The translations under genes were made by a program, and so were the position numbers. Below the pieces are notes generated by a model. That model had not been told where the DNA came from. It saw only the letters and a list, made by a program, of their open reading frames with translations, and ran no database searches. Positions 37,001 through 46,545 of a stretch of 64,000 nt of DNA are shown here, piece after piece. How positions within the stretch are numbered: position 1 is the stretch's first letter; each line of letters begins with the position of its first letter. Origin of the DNA: Apus apus (taxonomy: Eukaryota > Chordata > Aves > Apodiformes > Apodidae); NCBI RefSeq assembly GCF_020740795.1, contig NC_067282.1, forward strand, positions 126,413,132 through 126,477,131, written 5' to 3'.

Positions 37001-39542
37001 ATTCCACAAGCGAGCTTTCCCTAAGTAGTATCTATAGTATATCTATAAAAGGGTGAAAGCCAATTGTGGTTGAAATCTGAGAGGGAAGTTACTTCCTTAC
37101 TGAAGGAAAGGAGGATACATCCACACTGGTTATGAGATTCCTTTTGGGCATGCAGGATAAAGTTAGGGGCTAAATGGAAATGGAGGCACCGTACACAGTC
37201 TTCCAAGGGAGGAGAAGGTATTTCTAGCTACTGTAGCATCAGGTTCTTTGATGAAGAGGGACCAGTAATTTTATATAAAGGGGTGAAGGGAAAGGTCAGT
37301 CTGTATGGCATTAATCTTGTCTCTGTTTCATTCCAGCCTTTCCCCCTGATTGGTGCTCCAACATTGATTCCCTGAAGGAAAGCTTCAAGATGGTAAACCG
37401 TCTGAACTGGTCTAGCATTGAGCACTCCCAATTCTCAGGTCAGTGTCGGCCTAGTGACTCAGTGACTAGGGCTGTAGTCTAAAATATGTGAGCGCTGTGC
37501 CCAGATCTTTTTTTCAATGTCAAGTCCATGGTTTTCTCAGTGGTTCAACTCTTCTGTTTGTAAAATTAGGTGTCCCACTTCATGGGTTCTGTTAAAGACC
37601 CTGAAGCACTTAAGATTGCAGGAATTCGGGGTAGTGGGAATTAATGCATAAAAATATGTCAGAAAGCTAAGTGAGATTTTTACCCTCCTACCTTTCCCTC
37701 CCTTACCTGAGTCAGTGATACAGTATCCTAGATATGGAGCTCTCCAGGAGTTTGGTCACAGATTCAAAGCAATGAAGTTGGGTTTGTGGGGTGAAGGTAG
37801 GATTTAGGGGTAGAAGAGAGAAGCTTTTGCAGGCTGCTCTCTTTGACATGGTCCTTTTTCCCCTGCAGAGCTGATGGAGAGTCTGCGCCAGGCTGAACGA
37901 AAGAACTGGACGCTGGATCAACACCATATTGCCAACCTCTGTGACTCCCTTAATCACTTCCTTACCCAGACTGGTCAGCTCCCTCATCTGGTTGGCCCAC
38001 AGCAGCCCCCTCGAATCTCTGATTCTTGTGCCCTGAACAGTGGCAAACAGGAGCAATCCATGAACCAAGGTAATTAATTAGGACAGAGACTAAAATTACA
38101 CATAAATTAAAGTCCAGTTCTGTGAATATCCTCAACCACTTGCTGCCTTGCCAGGCAACATAGCAGCGAGCAACTCAGGGCTAGGCTGACAGAGCTGATG
38201 GTAGCAGCTCAGCTTCCTCTGGCTTTAAAGAATGGGAATGTCCTATGTCTGTAGTATAGACAGACTGTTACTATGTGATGCAATACCAGTGACAGGCAAC
38301 CTCTCCAGGCAGAAATACATTTGTGGTGGTTTTTTTCAGTGACCAACAGAAAGGAATAGCAAAGTAGAGATCTTGCTATCCCAGATGGCAGGAGCTGTTT
38401 TTGCACCCATGTTGGAGAAATACTGACTGGACAAGGAGTAGGACGATGCACTCTGAGAAGAGCACAGATTATATTATGGTCTTGACAGAACTTTGAGGGT
38501 GTGTGTCATCTAGTACTGAACTAAATGGATTATACTGAGCCAGCTTGTGTTTCTGGATGAAAATTTTCTCCTTTTACAGTAATAGAGAAACTCCTGCTGG
38601 TTCCAAGAACAAGATCCCTGACCAAGCTATAGCTTGCAGTTAGGACCCAAAAGCTGAACATCTCCTCAGTATCCCGTGGGTCTGAGTGAGTTGCTCTGCA
38701 GCTGAACTGCCACCCAATTAGGGCCGAGGCAGCTGACCAGAACATTAACAGGTTGGTGTTTTTTTTAATTTTTCCTTTCCCAGTGAACTCCTATGGTCAG
38801 CCCCAGCCTCCCCATCTGTTCTCTGGGCCATCTCCTATGTACCAGATTTCCACCCAGGACTCTCCAGGATATAACCGCCCAGGTAAGTAGTGACTCTAAT
38901 ATTGGTATATTATACCAATGAACATTAAAGAACCCGTTCTCAAGCCCTTAGTGTATTTCTCCCAAAGCATTTACTAATCAAATGGAGCACTGAGGGTAGA
39001 GAGGAAGCCCAGACAGCAGGGGACCCTCCATTTAGGGCTCTGCCATAGCTCTGGCAAGGTTTAGGTTTTCTGTCGCTTCACAGAAATTGTCTTCTAGGCC
39101 TCACCATCAGTTGGTTGCTTGAAGGCAACTTTACATGAGAAGCTTATGTTGATTAAATCCTTTGTGCCTGATGAGCAGTGAACTACAAGGAAGGTTGGGG
39201 AGGCTGAAACTTAATTTCTGGATAAGCTGCTGTGGAGAATTTCACAGCAGACCACCTACAGACACAGATAGGTGCTGTCTGACACGGAGAAATTAATGCC
39301 AAATAGTATTCTTGTTTGTTAGACTGTTGGAAGGGAGAACACCTAAATCTCTTGTGCTTTCTTTTGCTCAAGGGTCCACCATGAAAAGGCATGACATTTT
39401 TTTATTCTAACTGTTCTTTTTCCTTTATTTTCTTTTTCTTGTTTTTGGCTCAGCTCACCATCTGGTCCCTCGGCCTCCAGGGCCTCCTCCAAGCGCCAAT
39501 GAAGAAATCCCTGATGATTTCGACTGGGACTTGATCACCTAG
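30722..39542 (+). CDS. FOXJ2: Forkhead box protein J2 (ten coding exons, 542 aa)
   Basis: This is a nuclear forkhead transcription factor that binds DNA through a winged helix and activates transcription. The coding segments are 30722-31054, 31557-31631, 33544-33612, 33981-34121, 34552-34750, 36615-36935, 37337-37438, 37869-38069, 38784-38882 and 39454-39542. All junctions are GT-AG and the phases agree. The joined frame is 542 codons plus TAG, close to the human protein (about 574 from memory). The forkhead domain spans residues 66-152 (starts [15 protein letters not shown]; recognition helix [13 protein letters not shown] at 109-121; wing SYWTID). A His/Gln-rich segment follows near 345-372. 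A conserved stretch, [20 protein letters not shown], lies near 391-410, and the acidic C-terminus is [13 protein letters not shown]. The ATG was chosen because it is the first after the acceptor at 30701 and starts the [19 protein letters not shown]-terminus that I recall for FOXJ2. Identification is strong; FOXJ3 is the only close alternative, and gene order favours FOXJ2. Confidence 0.96.
31557..31631 (+). CDS. FOXJ2: FOXJ2 coding exon 2
   Basis: A 25-codon, phase-0 exon encodes residues 112-136, [20 protein letters not shown] onward: the DNA-recognition helix and the start of the wing. Its acceptor is 'ctcattag' and its donor AAG|GTAAGA. Confidence 0.96.
32660..33330 (-). mobile_element. 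Old diverged CR1 LINE, antisense, in FOXJ2 intron
   Basis: Recognisable CR1 3' UTR and RT-tail landmarks are present in antisense but are more diverged than in other copies. They include 'ttgaaaggaacctctaaagg', 'cctcttgtccaggctaaaca' and 'ggtggcccttctttggatgc'. Its edges are approximate. Confidence 0.75.
33544..33612 (+). CDS. FOXJ2: FOXJ2 coding exon 3
   Basis: A 23-codon, phase-0 exon encodes residues 137-159. It holds the wing ([12 protein letters not shown]) and a basic patch SRKRRHPP that probably serves as nuclear-localisation signal. Donor GAC|GTGAGT. Confidence 0.96.
33981..34121 (+). CDS. FOXJ2: FOXJ2 coding exon 4
   Basis: A 47-codon, phase-0 exon encodes residues 160-206, rich in Ser, Pro, Thr and Gln. 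The same frame stays open for 58 codons past the donor CAG|GTGAGC. Confidence 0.95.
34552..34750 (+). CDS. FOXJ2: FOXJ2 coding exon 5, NAGNAG acceptor
   Basis: The acceptor reads TTAG|CAG|GGT, so splicing could include or skip one Gln codon (residue 207). The exon encodes residues 207-272 with a conserved [20 protein letters not shown] block and leaves phase 1 at CAC G|GTGAGT. Confidence 0.94.
35311..35390 (-). mobile_element. CR1 LINE 3' end, antisense, in FOXJ2 intron
   Basis: The piece starts 'cttagaatcgtagaacggtt' and runs through 'gacctcaaaggtcatctagt'. It is the last ~80 bp of a CR1 element in antisense. Confidence 0.85.
36615..36935 (+). CDS. FOXJ2: FOXJ2 coding exon 6 (Gln/His-rich)
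   Basis: This 321-nt exon encodes residues 273-379. It begins [19 protein letters not shown] and contains a long His/Gln/Pro-rich low-complexity part with six consecutive CAG codons at 36887-36904. Donor TTT G|GTGAGT, phase 1. Confidence 0.95.
36887..36904 (+). repeat. (CAG)6 coding trinucleotide repeat
   Basis: Six CAG codons encode part of the FOXJ2 polyglutamine segment. The tract is flanked by other Gln and His codons and could vary in length between individuals. Confidence 0.85.
37337..37438 (+). CDS. FOXJ2: FOXJ2 coding exon 7
   Basis: The exon encodes residues 380-413, including [20 protein letters not shown], a segment conserved in the FOXJ2/FOXJ3 family from memory. Acceptor 'ttccag', donor TCA G|GTCAGT, phase 1 on both sides. 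Confidence 0.95.
37869..38069 (+). CDS. FOXJ2: FOXJ2 coding exon 8
   Basis: The exon encodes residues 414-480, starting [18 protein letters not shown], with a predicted helical segment and then a Pro/Gln-rich part. Donor CAA G|GTAATT, phase 1. Confidence 0.95.
38784..38882 (+). CDS. FOXJ2: FOXJ2 coding exon 9
   Basis: The exon encodes residues 481-513 ([20 protein letters not shown]...). Retention of the next intron would add two residues and then hit TAG at 38888-38890. Confidence 0.94.
39454..39542 (+). CDS. FOXJ2: FOXJ2 last coding exon
   Basis: The exon encodes the last 29 residues, ending [13 protein letters not shown], then TAG at 39540-39542. The acidic and aromatic C-terminus looks like a transactivation motif. 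Confidence 0.95.
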
Positions 39543-41318
39543 CGAGTTACAGACTTGATAGCCCGTCCTTTGTGAAGGACGTGGGAGGGGGATGTGGGAT
39601 GAATGGTGCCAGCACCACCCTCCCCAGCCTCCCTGCCTTGCCTGTATATAGATATATATTCTCTATCTCCGCCAGAGAAGCCACCGCAAGATGCTGCCGA
39701 AGATAATCCTTCCTTGCGTCCTGTTTTATCTTCCTTTTCTTCTTTTGTTTATTATTATTATTGTTATTATTACCGATAATTGAGCACAGCCCTCCCTCTC
39801 CTCTGGTGGCCTCGGATGCATCAGTTCGGCTCTTTTGTGTTGCATGGTGCTCTGTGGAGGGTGGAAAGATGGGTCCTTGGTGCCATGAAAAGACCTCTGA
39901 AGGCTGAATCCTCGAGTGCATCTTTCTCTGCCTCTGTCATTTTGCGTTTAACAATCCCTCTTTCCCTTTGAGGTGGCCAGTGAATCTGTTGTATTGGCTA
40001 CTGGAGTGACAGAGCTTGGTGGACCTGGGGAGCCTATAGTTATGTTGTTTCGTAAATGTTGTAAAGGCCAGGGGGCTAAAGGGACACTGGAGGGGTCATC
40101 TTAGCTCTGTGAACTTTCTCGCACCAGCAGGAAAAGCAAGGAAAGGAGTTCCCAAGAACAAAGAGAGGGTAATCTGTGAGGCAGGGAGAGCTGAGCTGGG
40201 AGGGTAGACCTGAATTTGGAGAAGGGAGAATGTAGCAGAGATAGTATTTCTGCAGAGATGGTGTTTCAGCAGAGTTGTGTTTCAGAATGCAGTGCCATCT
40301 GTGAGGACTGAGAGAGATTTTGAGGGAATTCTGACCTATTTTCTACACTGTCTTTTGCAGTCTCCAGGTGAAACCTACATACCCATCAGGTAAAGAAGCA
40401 GTCAGGGGTGTCACATGGGATTCAGCAAAATCTGTTCCCCAGAGCTTTTCATTTCACCCCACAACCCTTCAGCCCTTCTTCAAAATATGTGGCGAGGCTT
40501 TTACTTGCATATGCAAATTTGGAAGTTTTCTCCCCATCAGTATTTGCTCTGTTGCTAAATGGCCCTTTGTCCTTCATATTTCTTTGGAAACTGTGTTTGT
40601 CTGTCATTTGAGAGTGCCAGCAACAGGAGTTCTGTTGTGTAGGTGGAAATTCTCAGGCAGTAGTTCCCATTTGTGAATGGGCTAATGGTGGGAAGAGGAA
40701 GAGGATTAGAATGGAGGTGAATTAGAGGACATCTGGTCAGGGGGCTGGGCCCTCTGGTCAAGTAACTGGGAGCCCTCTTAAGTGGTTTTTGTAAGAGGTG
40801 CATTAGGAGAGAGAGGATTAAGTGGAGCATATTTTTAAACCAAATAGCCAAAGAGTGTAGTATAAGAGGGAGGATGGCAAGATGGCAAGTCAGATCCTTT
40901 CCAGTTCAGCTGGGGAGGTGATGGAATCCAGTGTAAATCCTGAAGGATGAGTTTTGTCAGCATGTGCAAATCAGGAAGGTGGAAAAGGTGCAGGAGCAGT
41001 AGTGAGTGTTGAGATGCCTCCTCCCCAAAGATGTGTCCTGTGTTCCCCTTTTTTCTGGTATGGCTCTGTTCTGTCAAACCTCTTGTTTCCTCTTAATATT
41101 TTGTAAAGCCTGCCCCATGCCCTTATTCCCTGTTTGAAGGGAACCAAGATGGAAATATCCTGGCTGCTTGACAGACCTGTGGCAGGGGAGTAATAAGCTC
41201 TACTCTTATTGCAGGAAGGTGTGGAACTAGCATTGCTTTTAAAATTTGCTGTATTGGTAAACCAATCGGATCTTTGTCAGGGAAGTGGACAGAGTCTCAA
41301 TTGTATTGCGGGGGGGAC

Positions 41319-41398
41319 CTTTTTGTTTCTTTTTTTTCTTTTTTTTTTTCCTTTTTTTTTTTTTCCTTTAAGTGTGTGTTTGCGGGGGTGGGGGGGGA
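41319..41398. repeat. G-run, poly(T) and G-run low-complexity tract in FOXJ2 3' UTR
   Basis: Long T runs broken by C are flanked on both sides by G runs of seven or more. The right-hand part (gggggtgggggggga) could form a G-quadruplex-like structure in RNA. Confidence 0.8.
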
Positions 41399-41685
41399 GT
41401 TCATCATTGAGTGTTTCCAAGAGAAATGAGGAATCTCAGAGCCAACTTCAACATGGAGTCAGCTGTCATCTCTGCTGCCTAAGGATGAGAAGGATACAAC
41501 CTGGAAGCACGTGTGATGGGTTTCTGTAGGAAGCTGGCACCAGAGACACCCATAGCAGACAACCTCTGATAGATGCCAGTTGGTGCTTTGCAGAGAATGT
41601 TACTGAGAGCCGGCCCTGTGGAAGTCTGAATGCACCACCGGAAGATAAACCAATCAAGATGGCTCGTTTTGCGTATCCAAGTGCT

Positions 41686-41739
41686 CCTCATTTGCATATT
41701 TGCCTAAGTCGCATATTATGTTGCGCCTCATTTGCATAT
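41686..41739 (+). promoter_or_regulatory. Repeated octamer motif pair (POU-type sites)
   Basis: The 14-mer CCTCATTTGCATAT occurs at 41686-41699 and again at 41726-41739, exactly 40 bp apart. Each copy carries the perfect POU octamer ATTTGCAT. The inverse octamer ATGCAAAT occurs at 40511-40518. Whether POU factors bind here is inference. Confidence 0.5.
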
Positions 41740-42012
41740 GTAAATACATGCCGGTCAGTGTGCAAATTAGCCGCGTTCCTCTGCCCTTGAAATCAGTGTG
41801 CGTTGTTAGTGGATGGGAAGGCACAGGGTGGGCGTGTGGAGCTCTGCAGGGTGCGCGGACACCGTGCCTGCAGGGAGGGGCGGGATGCTACCCTGTCCCC
41901 AAGAGGGGCTCTGGCAGGCCCCTCCAGCCTGGGGTGGTCCCCTGTGCTTTGTGTCAGTGGTCAGGGAGAGAGGGGCGTGGTCTCACGAGTTTATTTTTGT
42001 GCATGCTTTCTT

Positions 42013-42018
42013 AATAAA
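42013..42018 (+). terminator. FOXJ2 poly(A) signal
   Basis: Canonical AATAAA followed by A-rich and then GT-rich sequence. Confidence 0.75.
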
Positions 42019-42513
42019 AAGAAAAAGTGAATGTTTATGGTTTAACTCTTCTGGTGCCAGTATTTAATTTTTTTTCCAGTGACCCTTCTCAGGTGCGCTC
42101 GGTTCCTGATGGCTTACCTTAGAATCAGAATCTGGGTGTGAACGTTGCTAAATTAACAGCCCACACCTCTTTGAACTTTACAAATGAGAGTTACTCTGTC
42201 AAGAGGAAGAGTCAAAAGGTCTCACTGCTGGCTGTTCTTAGAGGCCAAAGAGCCTTCCAACTCAGGCTTGCTAGAAAGGCAAAGTGAAAACTACCAACGC
42301 TTAGTGGCTGTTTGTCATACCATTTGTTGACCTCTGAAGAAGGACCAACACAAAAAGCAAGTTTTTAATCCACTTCCTTAGAGTGCCTAGTAAACGTACG
42401 TCTACTTTTTGGGAACAGGGGACATCCAAGCTTGGGAAATGCCTCCAAATAGCCTGTCTGGGCGAAAACTTTATCTTCCTCCACCAGGAAGACATGAGAA
42501 GCACATCTCTCTT

Positions 42514-42712
42514 ACAGAATCACAGAATCATCCTGGTTGGAAAAGACCTTGAAGATCATCAAGTCCAACTATTAACCTAAATCAACCAACCATAACTTAA
42601 TCTACCTGTTCAGTGCTTAAATCATGTCCCTAAGGACCACATCTATATATTTCTTTTTAAAACACTTTGAGGGATGCTGACTCCACCACCTCCTTGGGCA
42701 GCCTGTTCCAGT
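42514..42712 (-). mobile_element. CR1 LINE 3' fragment, antisense
   Basis: It starts 'acagaatcacagaatcatcc' (CR1 3' microsatellite end) and runs through 'cctccttgggcagcctgttc'. It lies between the FOXJ2 and C3AR1 3' ends. Confidence 0.9.
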
Positions 42713-43032
42713 TGTAGAGAGGACATGACTGTGCTGCAACAGGCTGGGTCCCCACCTTGGGGTCAGACAAGATGTTATCACTTCTCCATTCCAAGGCTTA
42801 CTAAAAGGAAGATTTGGGACTCTGGGGGTGGAGGGAATGCTGGGGAGGTAGTGAGTGAGTGCATGCTAACAAGCATAGCTATGGCATGTGCGTTGGACCA
42901 GATTACTACTATACAGTGAGGTATTTGCTGGGAGAAAGAAATATCTTGAGCATCTACCAGGGGATGAAAGTCCATTCCATGCAGCTAACTGGGGCAAGTG
43001 CTGTTCTAATGTACTACCATAAGAAAATAATA

Positions 43033-43312
43033 GATTCATAGAATCACTTAGGTTGGAAAAGACCTTCAAGATCATCTAGTCCAACCATTAACTCTACCAA
43101 GTCCAGCATTAAGCCATGTCCCCAAGTGGCACATTTAGACAACTTTTAAACACGTCAGGGGATGGTGACCCACCCACTCATAAGACTTGTTCACAAGGCC
43201 CTTCACTAGCTTGGTCACCCCTCTCTGGACACACTCCAGTGCCTCAAAGCCCTTGTATTGAGGTGCCCAAAACTGCACAGTATTTGAGGTGGGGCCTCAT
43301 CAGTGCCAGGTA
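43033..43312 (-). mobile_element. CR1 LINE 3' fragment, antisense
   Basis: It starts 'gattcatagaatcacttagg' and runs through 'ctctctggacacactccagt' to 'ggtggggcctcatcagtgcc'. It belongs to the same orientation and general subfamily as the neighbouring copy at 42514-42712 but is a separate insertion, because both have their own 3' ends. Confidence 0.9.
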
Positions 43313-43803
43313 GGGAAATCTTCAGGGAAAAAAAAAACACCTCAGACCCCAAGTATAGTCAAAGGAGAGGAAAAATATAATGACAGATTCCAAGGAGAGA
43401 CATCAAAGTTAGTTAGTTTCATCTGCAATGTATTAGAGACAGGAAATAGACAACATAGACATATGCAAATAACTCAAATGACATCCGCATCTGTATCTAA
43501 TTCAGAGATTAAATTCATTATTCCAGCACAGATCATTCTGCAAGCCTGCTTTCCTCTTTAAAGGTTAAAATACTCTCTCCTACTTCACCAGTCTTCCCTC
43601 AGAGTATTTATAACTCTTGATACTTCCAACTTTCTTTCTCTTTAGAGTAGGATATAAAAAGAGTTAGCTGTTCTGATCTGAACCATCTCAGTGCCTTGTG
43701 TGTGGATCTGCAGATGAATCAAATGTGTTGGAGCAAAATAAGCTGTTAAGCAGAATGGGATAGATGTGCAGGGCCATAGCTCACTTTCTACAGTGATCCT
43801 GTG

Positions 43804-44922
43804 TTACAGCGTGCTGCTAACGTCCTTCTCAGTTGAAGTCTTGCTTCTTTCAAGGGTACAAGCGGTCAAACGTATTGGTTCCTCAGTAAAGACACCTTCC
43901 AAGATTCCTTGCACTGTTTGCCATGCCTTTGCCCTGAAGTGCCGTCCCACAAAAACATAAAGCAGGGGGTTGATGCAGCTGTTGGCATATGCAAGTGCTG
44001 TAGAGAGGTGATCCCAGACGATCAATGAATCCTTCAGTCCTTTTCCAAGAGTAGGTACAAGGGACAGAATCCCAACTACGTGGTATGGAGCCCAGCAGAT
44101 GAAGAATGCAGCAACCATGAGCACAATTGTTCGCAGCATCCTGTTGCATGGTTTATGAGATTGCTTTGCACGTGTTCTGACAGCAATGAGGACATAGCAA
44201 AATGCCATTACAGCAAAGGGGAGTACAAAGCCAAAGACAGCCCTAGTGATGTTTATTACCACTAAGGCAAGGGATACAGAATAATCACCTTCATAGAAAT
44301 CACCCCATGAGTCATTACCATTGTAGGCTAAAAATGAGTAATTTTCCAATAACTCATTTACAGAATCATCCATATAACCTAGCCCTTTGTCATCTTCAAA
44401 ACTGTACCCACACTCAGTTTTGTCATCACCAGTGTTAGTGTCACGGTAGTAGAAGGTGGGACAGCAGAAAATTAAGGCCAGGATCCAAATGCCACTGCAT
44501 ATTAGTGATATAAATTTCACTGTTCGGTGGTTCAGACACCAGACGGGTTTCATCACCAGGAGGCACCTGTCAATGCTGATGGCCACAAGTAGAAAGATGC
44601 TAGCAAACATGGTGAAGATTATGACTGATGGAATGACTTTGCAGAGGAACCAACCATAAGGCCAGTGTTCATGGAGGGCCAGGTGAACAATGGAAAATGG
44701 CAAGGACAAGCAGCACATTAAGTCAGCCACAGCAAGGTTTAGGAACCAGACACTGTTCACAGACCTTTTCATTTTCAGACCAGCTACCCAGAGCACCAAG
44801 CCATTGCCTGGAATACCTATGATGAAAATAATGATGAAGACAGCAATGGAGACAAAGGATCCTGATGCAAAATATACAGCAGACTGTTCATGTGAACTGC
44901 TGTTACCCAGGAGTCGAGGCAT
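43804..44922 (-). CDS. C3AR1: C3a anaphylatoxin chemotactic receptor (372 aa)
   Basis: This is a seven-transmembrane class A GPCR of the plasma membrane that binds complement C3a and signals through Gi in myeloid cells. The coding region is uninterrupted. TM1 spans about 20-46 (GN at 39-40), TM2 57-80 (LAVAD) and TM3 92-120, ending in DRC instead of DRY, as I recall for human C3AR1. TM4 is 136-156, TM5 219-248, TM6 264-285 (FFICWAP) and TM7 303-325 (NPLLY). Cys94 and Cys171 should form the usual disulphide. N-glycosylation sequons are at Asn7, Asn194 and Asn203. Extracellular loop 2 is about 60 residues and acidic, with several Tyr next to Asp/Glu. It is far shorter than the very large human loop, which explains the shorter total length (human about 482 from memory). 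On the minus strand an acceptor TTTTATAG lies 7 nt before the ATG, matching a two-exon gene with a non-coding first exon. A related chemoattractant receptor is possible, but synteny supports C3AR1. Confidence 0.94.
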   Translation of the reverse strand: MPRLLGNSSSHEQSAVYFASGSFVSIAVFIIIFIIGIPGNGLVLWVAGLKMKRSVNSVWFLNLAVADLMCCLSLPFSIVHLALHEHWPYGWFLCKVIPSVIIFTMFASIFLLVAISIDRCLLVMKPVWCLNHRTVKFISLICSGIWILALIFCCPTFYYRDTNTGDDKTECGYSFEDDKGLGYMDDSVNELLENYSFLAYNGNDSWGDFYEGDYSVSLALVVINITRAVFGFVLPFAVMAFCYVLIAVRTRAKQSHKPCNRMLRTIVLMVAAFFICWAPYHVVGILSLVPTLGKGLKDSLIVWDHLSTALAYANSCINPLLYVFVGRHFRAKAWQTVQGILEGVFTEEPIRLTACTLERSKTSTEKDVSSTL

Positions 44923-44931
44923 TCTGTGCCT
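44923..44931 (-). other. C3AR1 coding-exon splice acceptor and 5' UTR
   Basis: Read on the minus strand, CTGTTTTATAG ends at 44930 and is followed by 7 nt (GCACAGA) and the ATG at 44922. This points to a non-coding first exon at higher coordinates, which I could not locate. Confidence 0.65.
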
Positions 44932-44944
44932 ATAAAACAGAAAG

Positions 44945-46244
44945 CAAATTAGTAGGCAATCCTGAGAAAAAGAGCCTGATCTTCATCCTTTATGCACTCA
45001 TAGAATTGTTAATAAAATCCCTGTTAACTAAAGCCTTGTTCAATCAAATTGGATTGATTTAGAGACCTTTTGGTTCTCTAAAAGCATTATCAGAATGCAC
45101 AGAAACTGCATAGATAAGAGCAGAATACAGCCTGCAGAGGCAACTGGGGAGAAAGATGTGAATTAAGACAACGCAGCCTGATCTTATTTTAACCTCCATT
45201 ATGCTGGTACTTAAATGCCAGTCAGGGACTCTTATGAAAAAAAAATAACTAAAAACCCAAATAATCCACCTTTTTCTTGGATAACATATGGTCTAAATGT
45301 GGAGCAACATGAGTGTTAGAAGGGCTTCACCACAAAGAAAATAAAATAAACAGTTGTAACAACCATGGTAATTTGCAACTTTCTGTACAACTGCTAAGAG
45401 GCTCTTATGTGAGAGTGACCTGCAAGGAAAGCTATGAAGAAGTCACTGGAAGGCATCTGGGGGCTTAAGAAAAGTAGATGTAGAAGCAACCTTTACAGGG
45501 ACAACCGGAGAACAGGGCTGCAAGAGCTGAATCTTGCTGCCTCCCCATATAGCTACAGAAGATAGTATGAGGAGAACAGGGAATCAAGGAATGTTCTAAA
45601 GACAGTAATACTAAACCTACTGCAGAGCACACTGAGGGATGAATCCATAAGAAAATACTGCCAGCGCTATGTTTTCAAGTGCTAAAAGGGCTGCTATGTG
45701 GTTGTGAAGATAAAAGTGGAAACTGGAGGGGAAAGAGGTTTTCAGGAGTGAAGAATAAGAAATGGAAAATTATTACACCTACCTAAGTGAAGCAGATATT
45801 TTGGTGTGCCAGGCAGCAAGAACCAGAGTCTTGTTTCTGAAGTTAACAAAAAGTGAAACTCACATGACATTTTAGGAACTGTTTTTTTCCTCTATGTGCA
45901 TGTGTGTGCTAAGTATCTTCTTTCGCCCTGACAGAAAAGCTTAGAGTGACTCATATTTGAAGTCTTAGATCTGAACTGCTGATAAAAGAAACAAACCATC
46001 AAACCAAAAGAAGATGTAGGAACACCATCAAAATAATATACTGCCCTGAGTCAAAGAATAATGGAAAACAAGGGAATGATAGGCATGGGCATTTACTTTA
46101 CTATACTTTTCATAAGACAACTGAATCAGATGTCTTGCCTATCAGCATAACGTTGACCTTTGCTTGATGTAATTCATCATTCCAAACCCTGCCATGCCAC
46201 CATCAGGTGTCAGCCCTGTTATCTTGTAGCCACTGCAATGTTTT
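44945..46244. other. Gene-free stretch upstream of C3AR1
   Basis: Unique sequence likely to hold the C3AR1 first intron and possibly its promoter. No element could be assigned. Confidence 0.4.
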
Positions 46245-46545
46245 CATAGAATAATAGGGGTTGGAAGTGACCTCTGAAGATCATCTAGTCCAACCCCCTG
46301 CCACAGCAGGAACACCTCAGGCAGATCACACAGGAAGGTGTCCAGACAGGCCTTGAAAGTCTCCCGAGAAGGAGAGTCCACAACCTCTCTGGGCAGCCTG
46401 TCCCAGGGCTCTGTAACCCTCTCAGTAAAGATTTTCCTCATGTTGAGGTGGAACTTCCTGTGTTGTAACTTGGTGATGTTTCCCCTTGTCCTATCAATAG
46501 GGCACCACTGAAAAGAGACTGGGCCATTCTTGATGTCCACCCTTC
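46245..46545 (-). mobile_element. CR1 LINE 3' fragment, antisense
   Basis: It starts 'catagaataataggggttgg' and covers about 300 bp of CR1 3' UTR. It includes 'gatcatctagtccaaccccc' and 'aacctctctgggcagcctgt'. Confidence 0.93.

Larger units (their letters stand above)
39543..42035 (+). other. FOXJ2 3' UTR
   Basis: About 2.5 kb follow the stop codon with no internal AATAAA that I could find before 42013. It includes a T-rich/G-rich tract and a pair of octamer sequences. The far end is set by the poly(A) signal plus about 15-20 nt. Confidence 0.75.
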
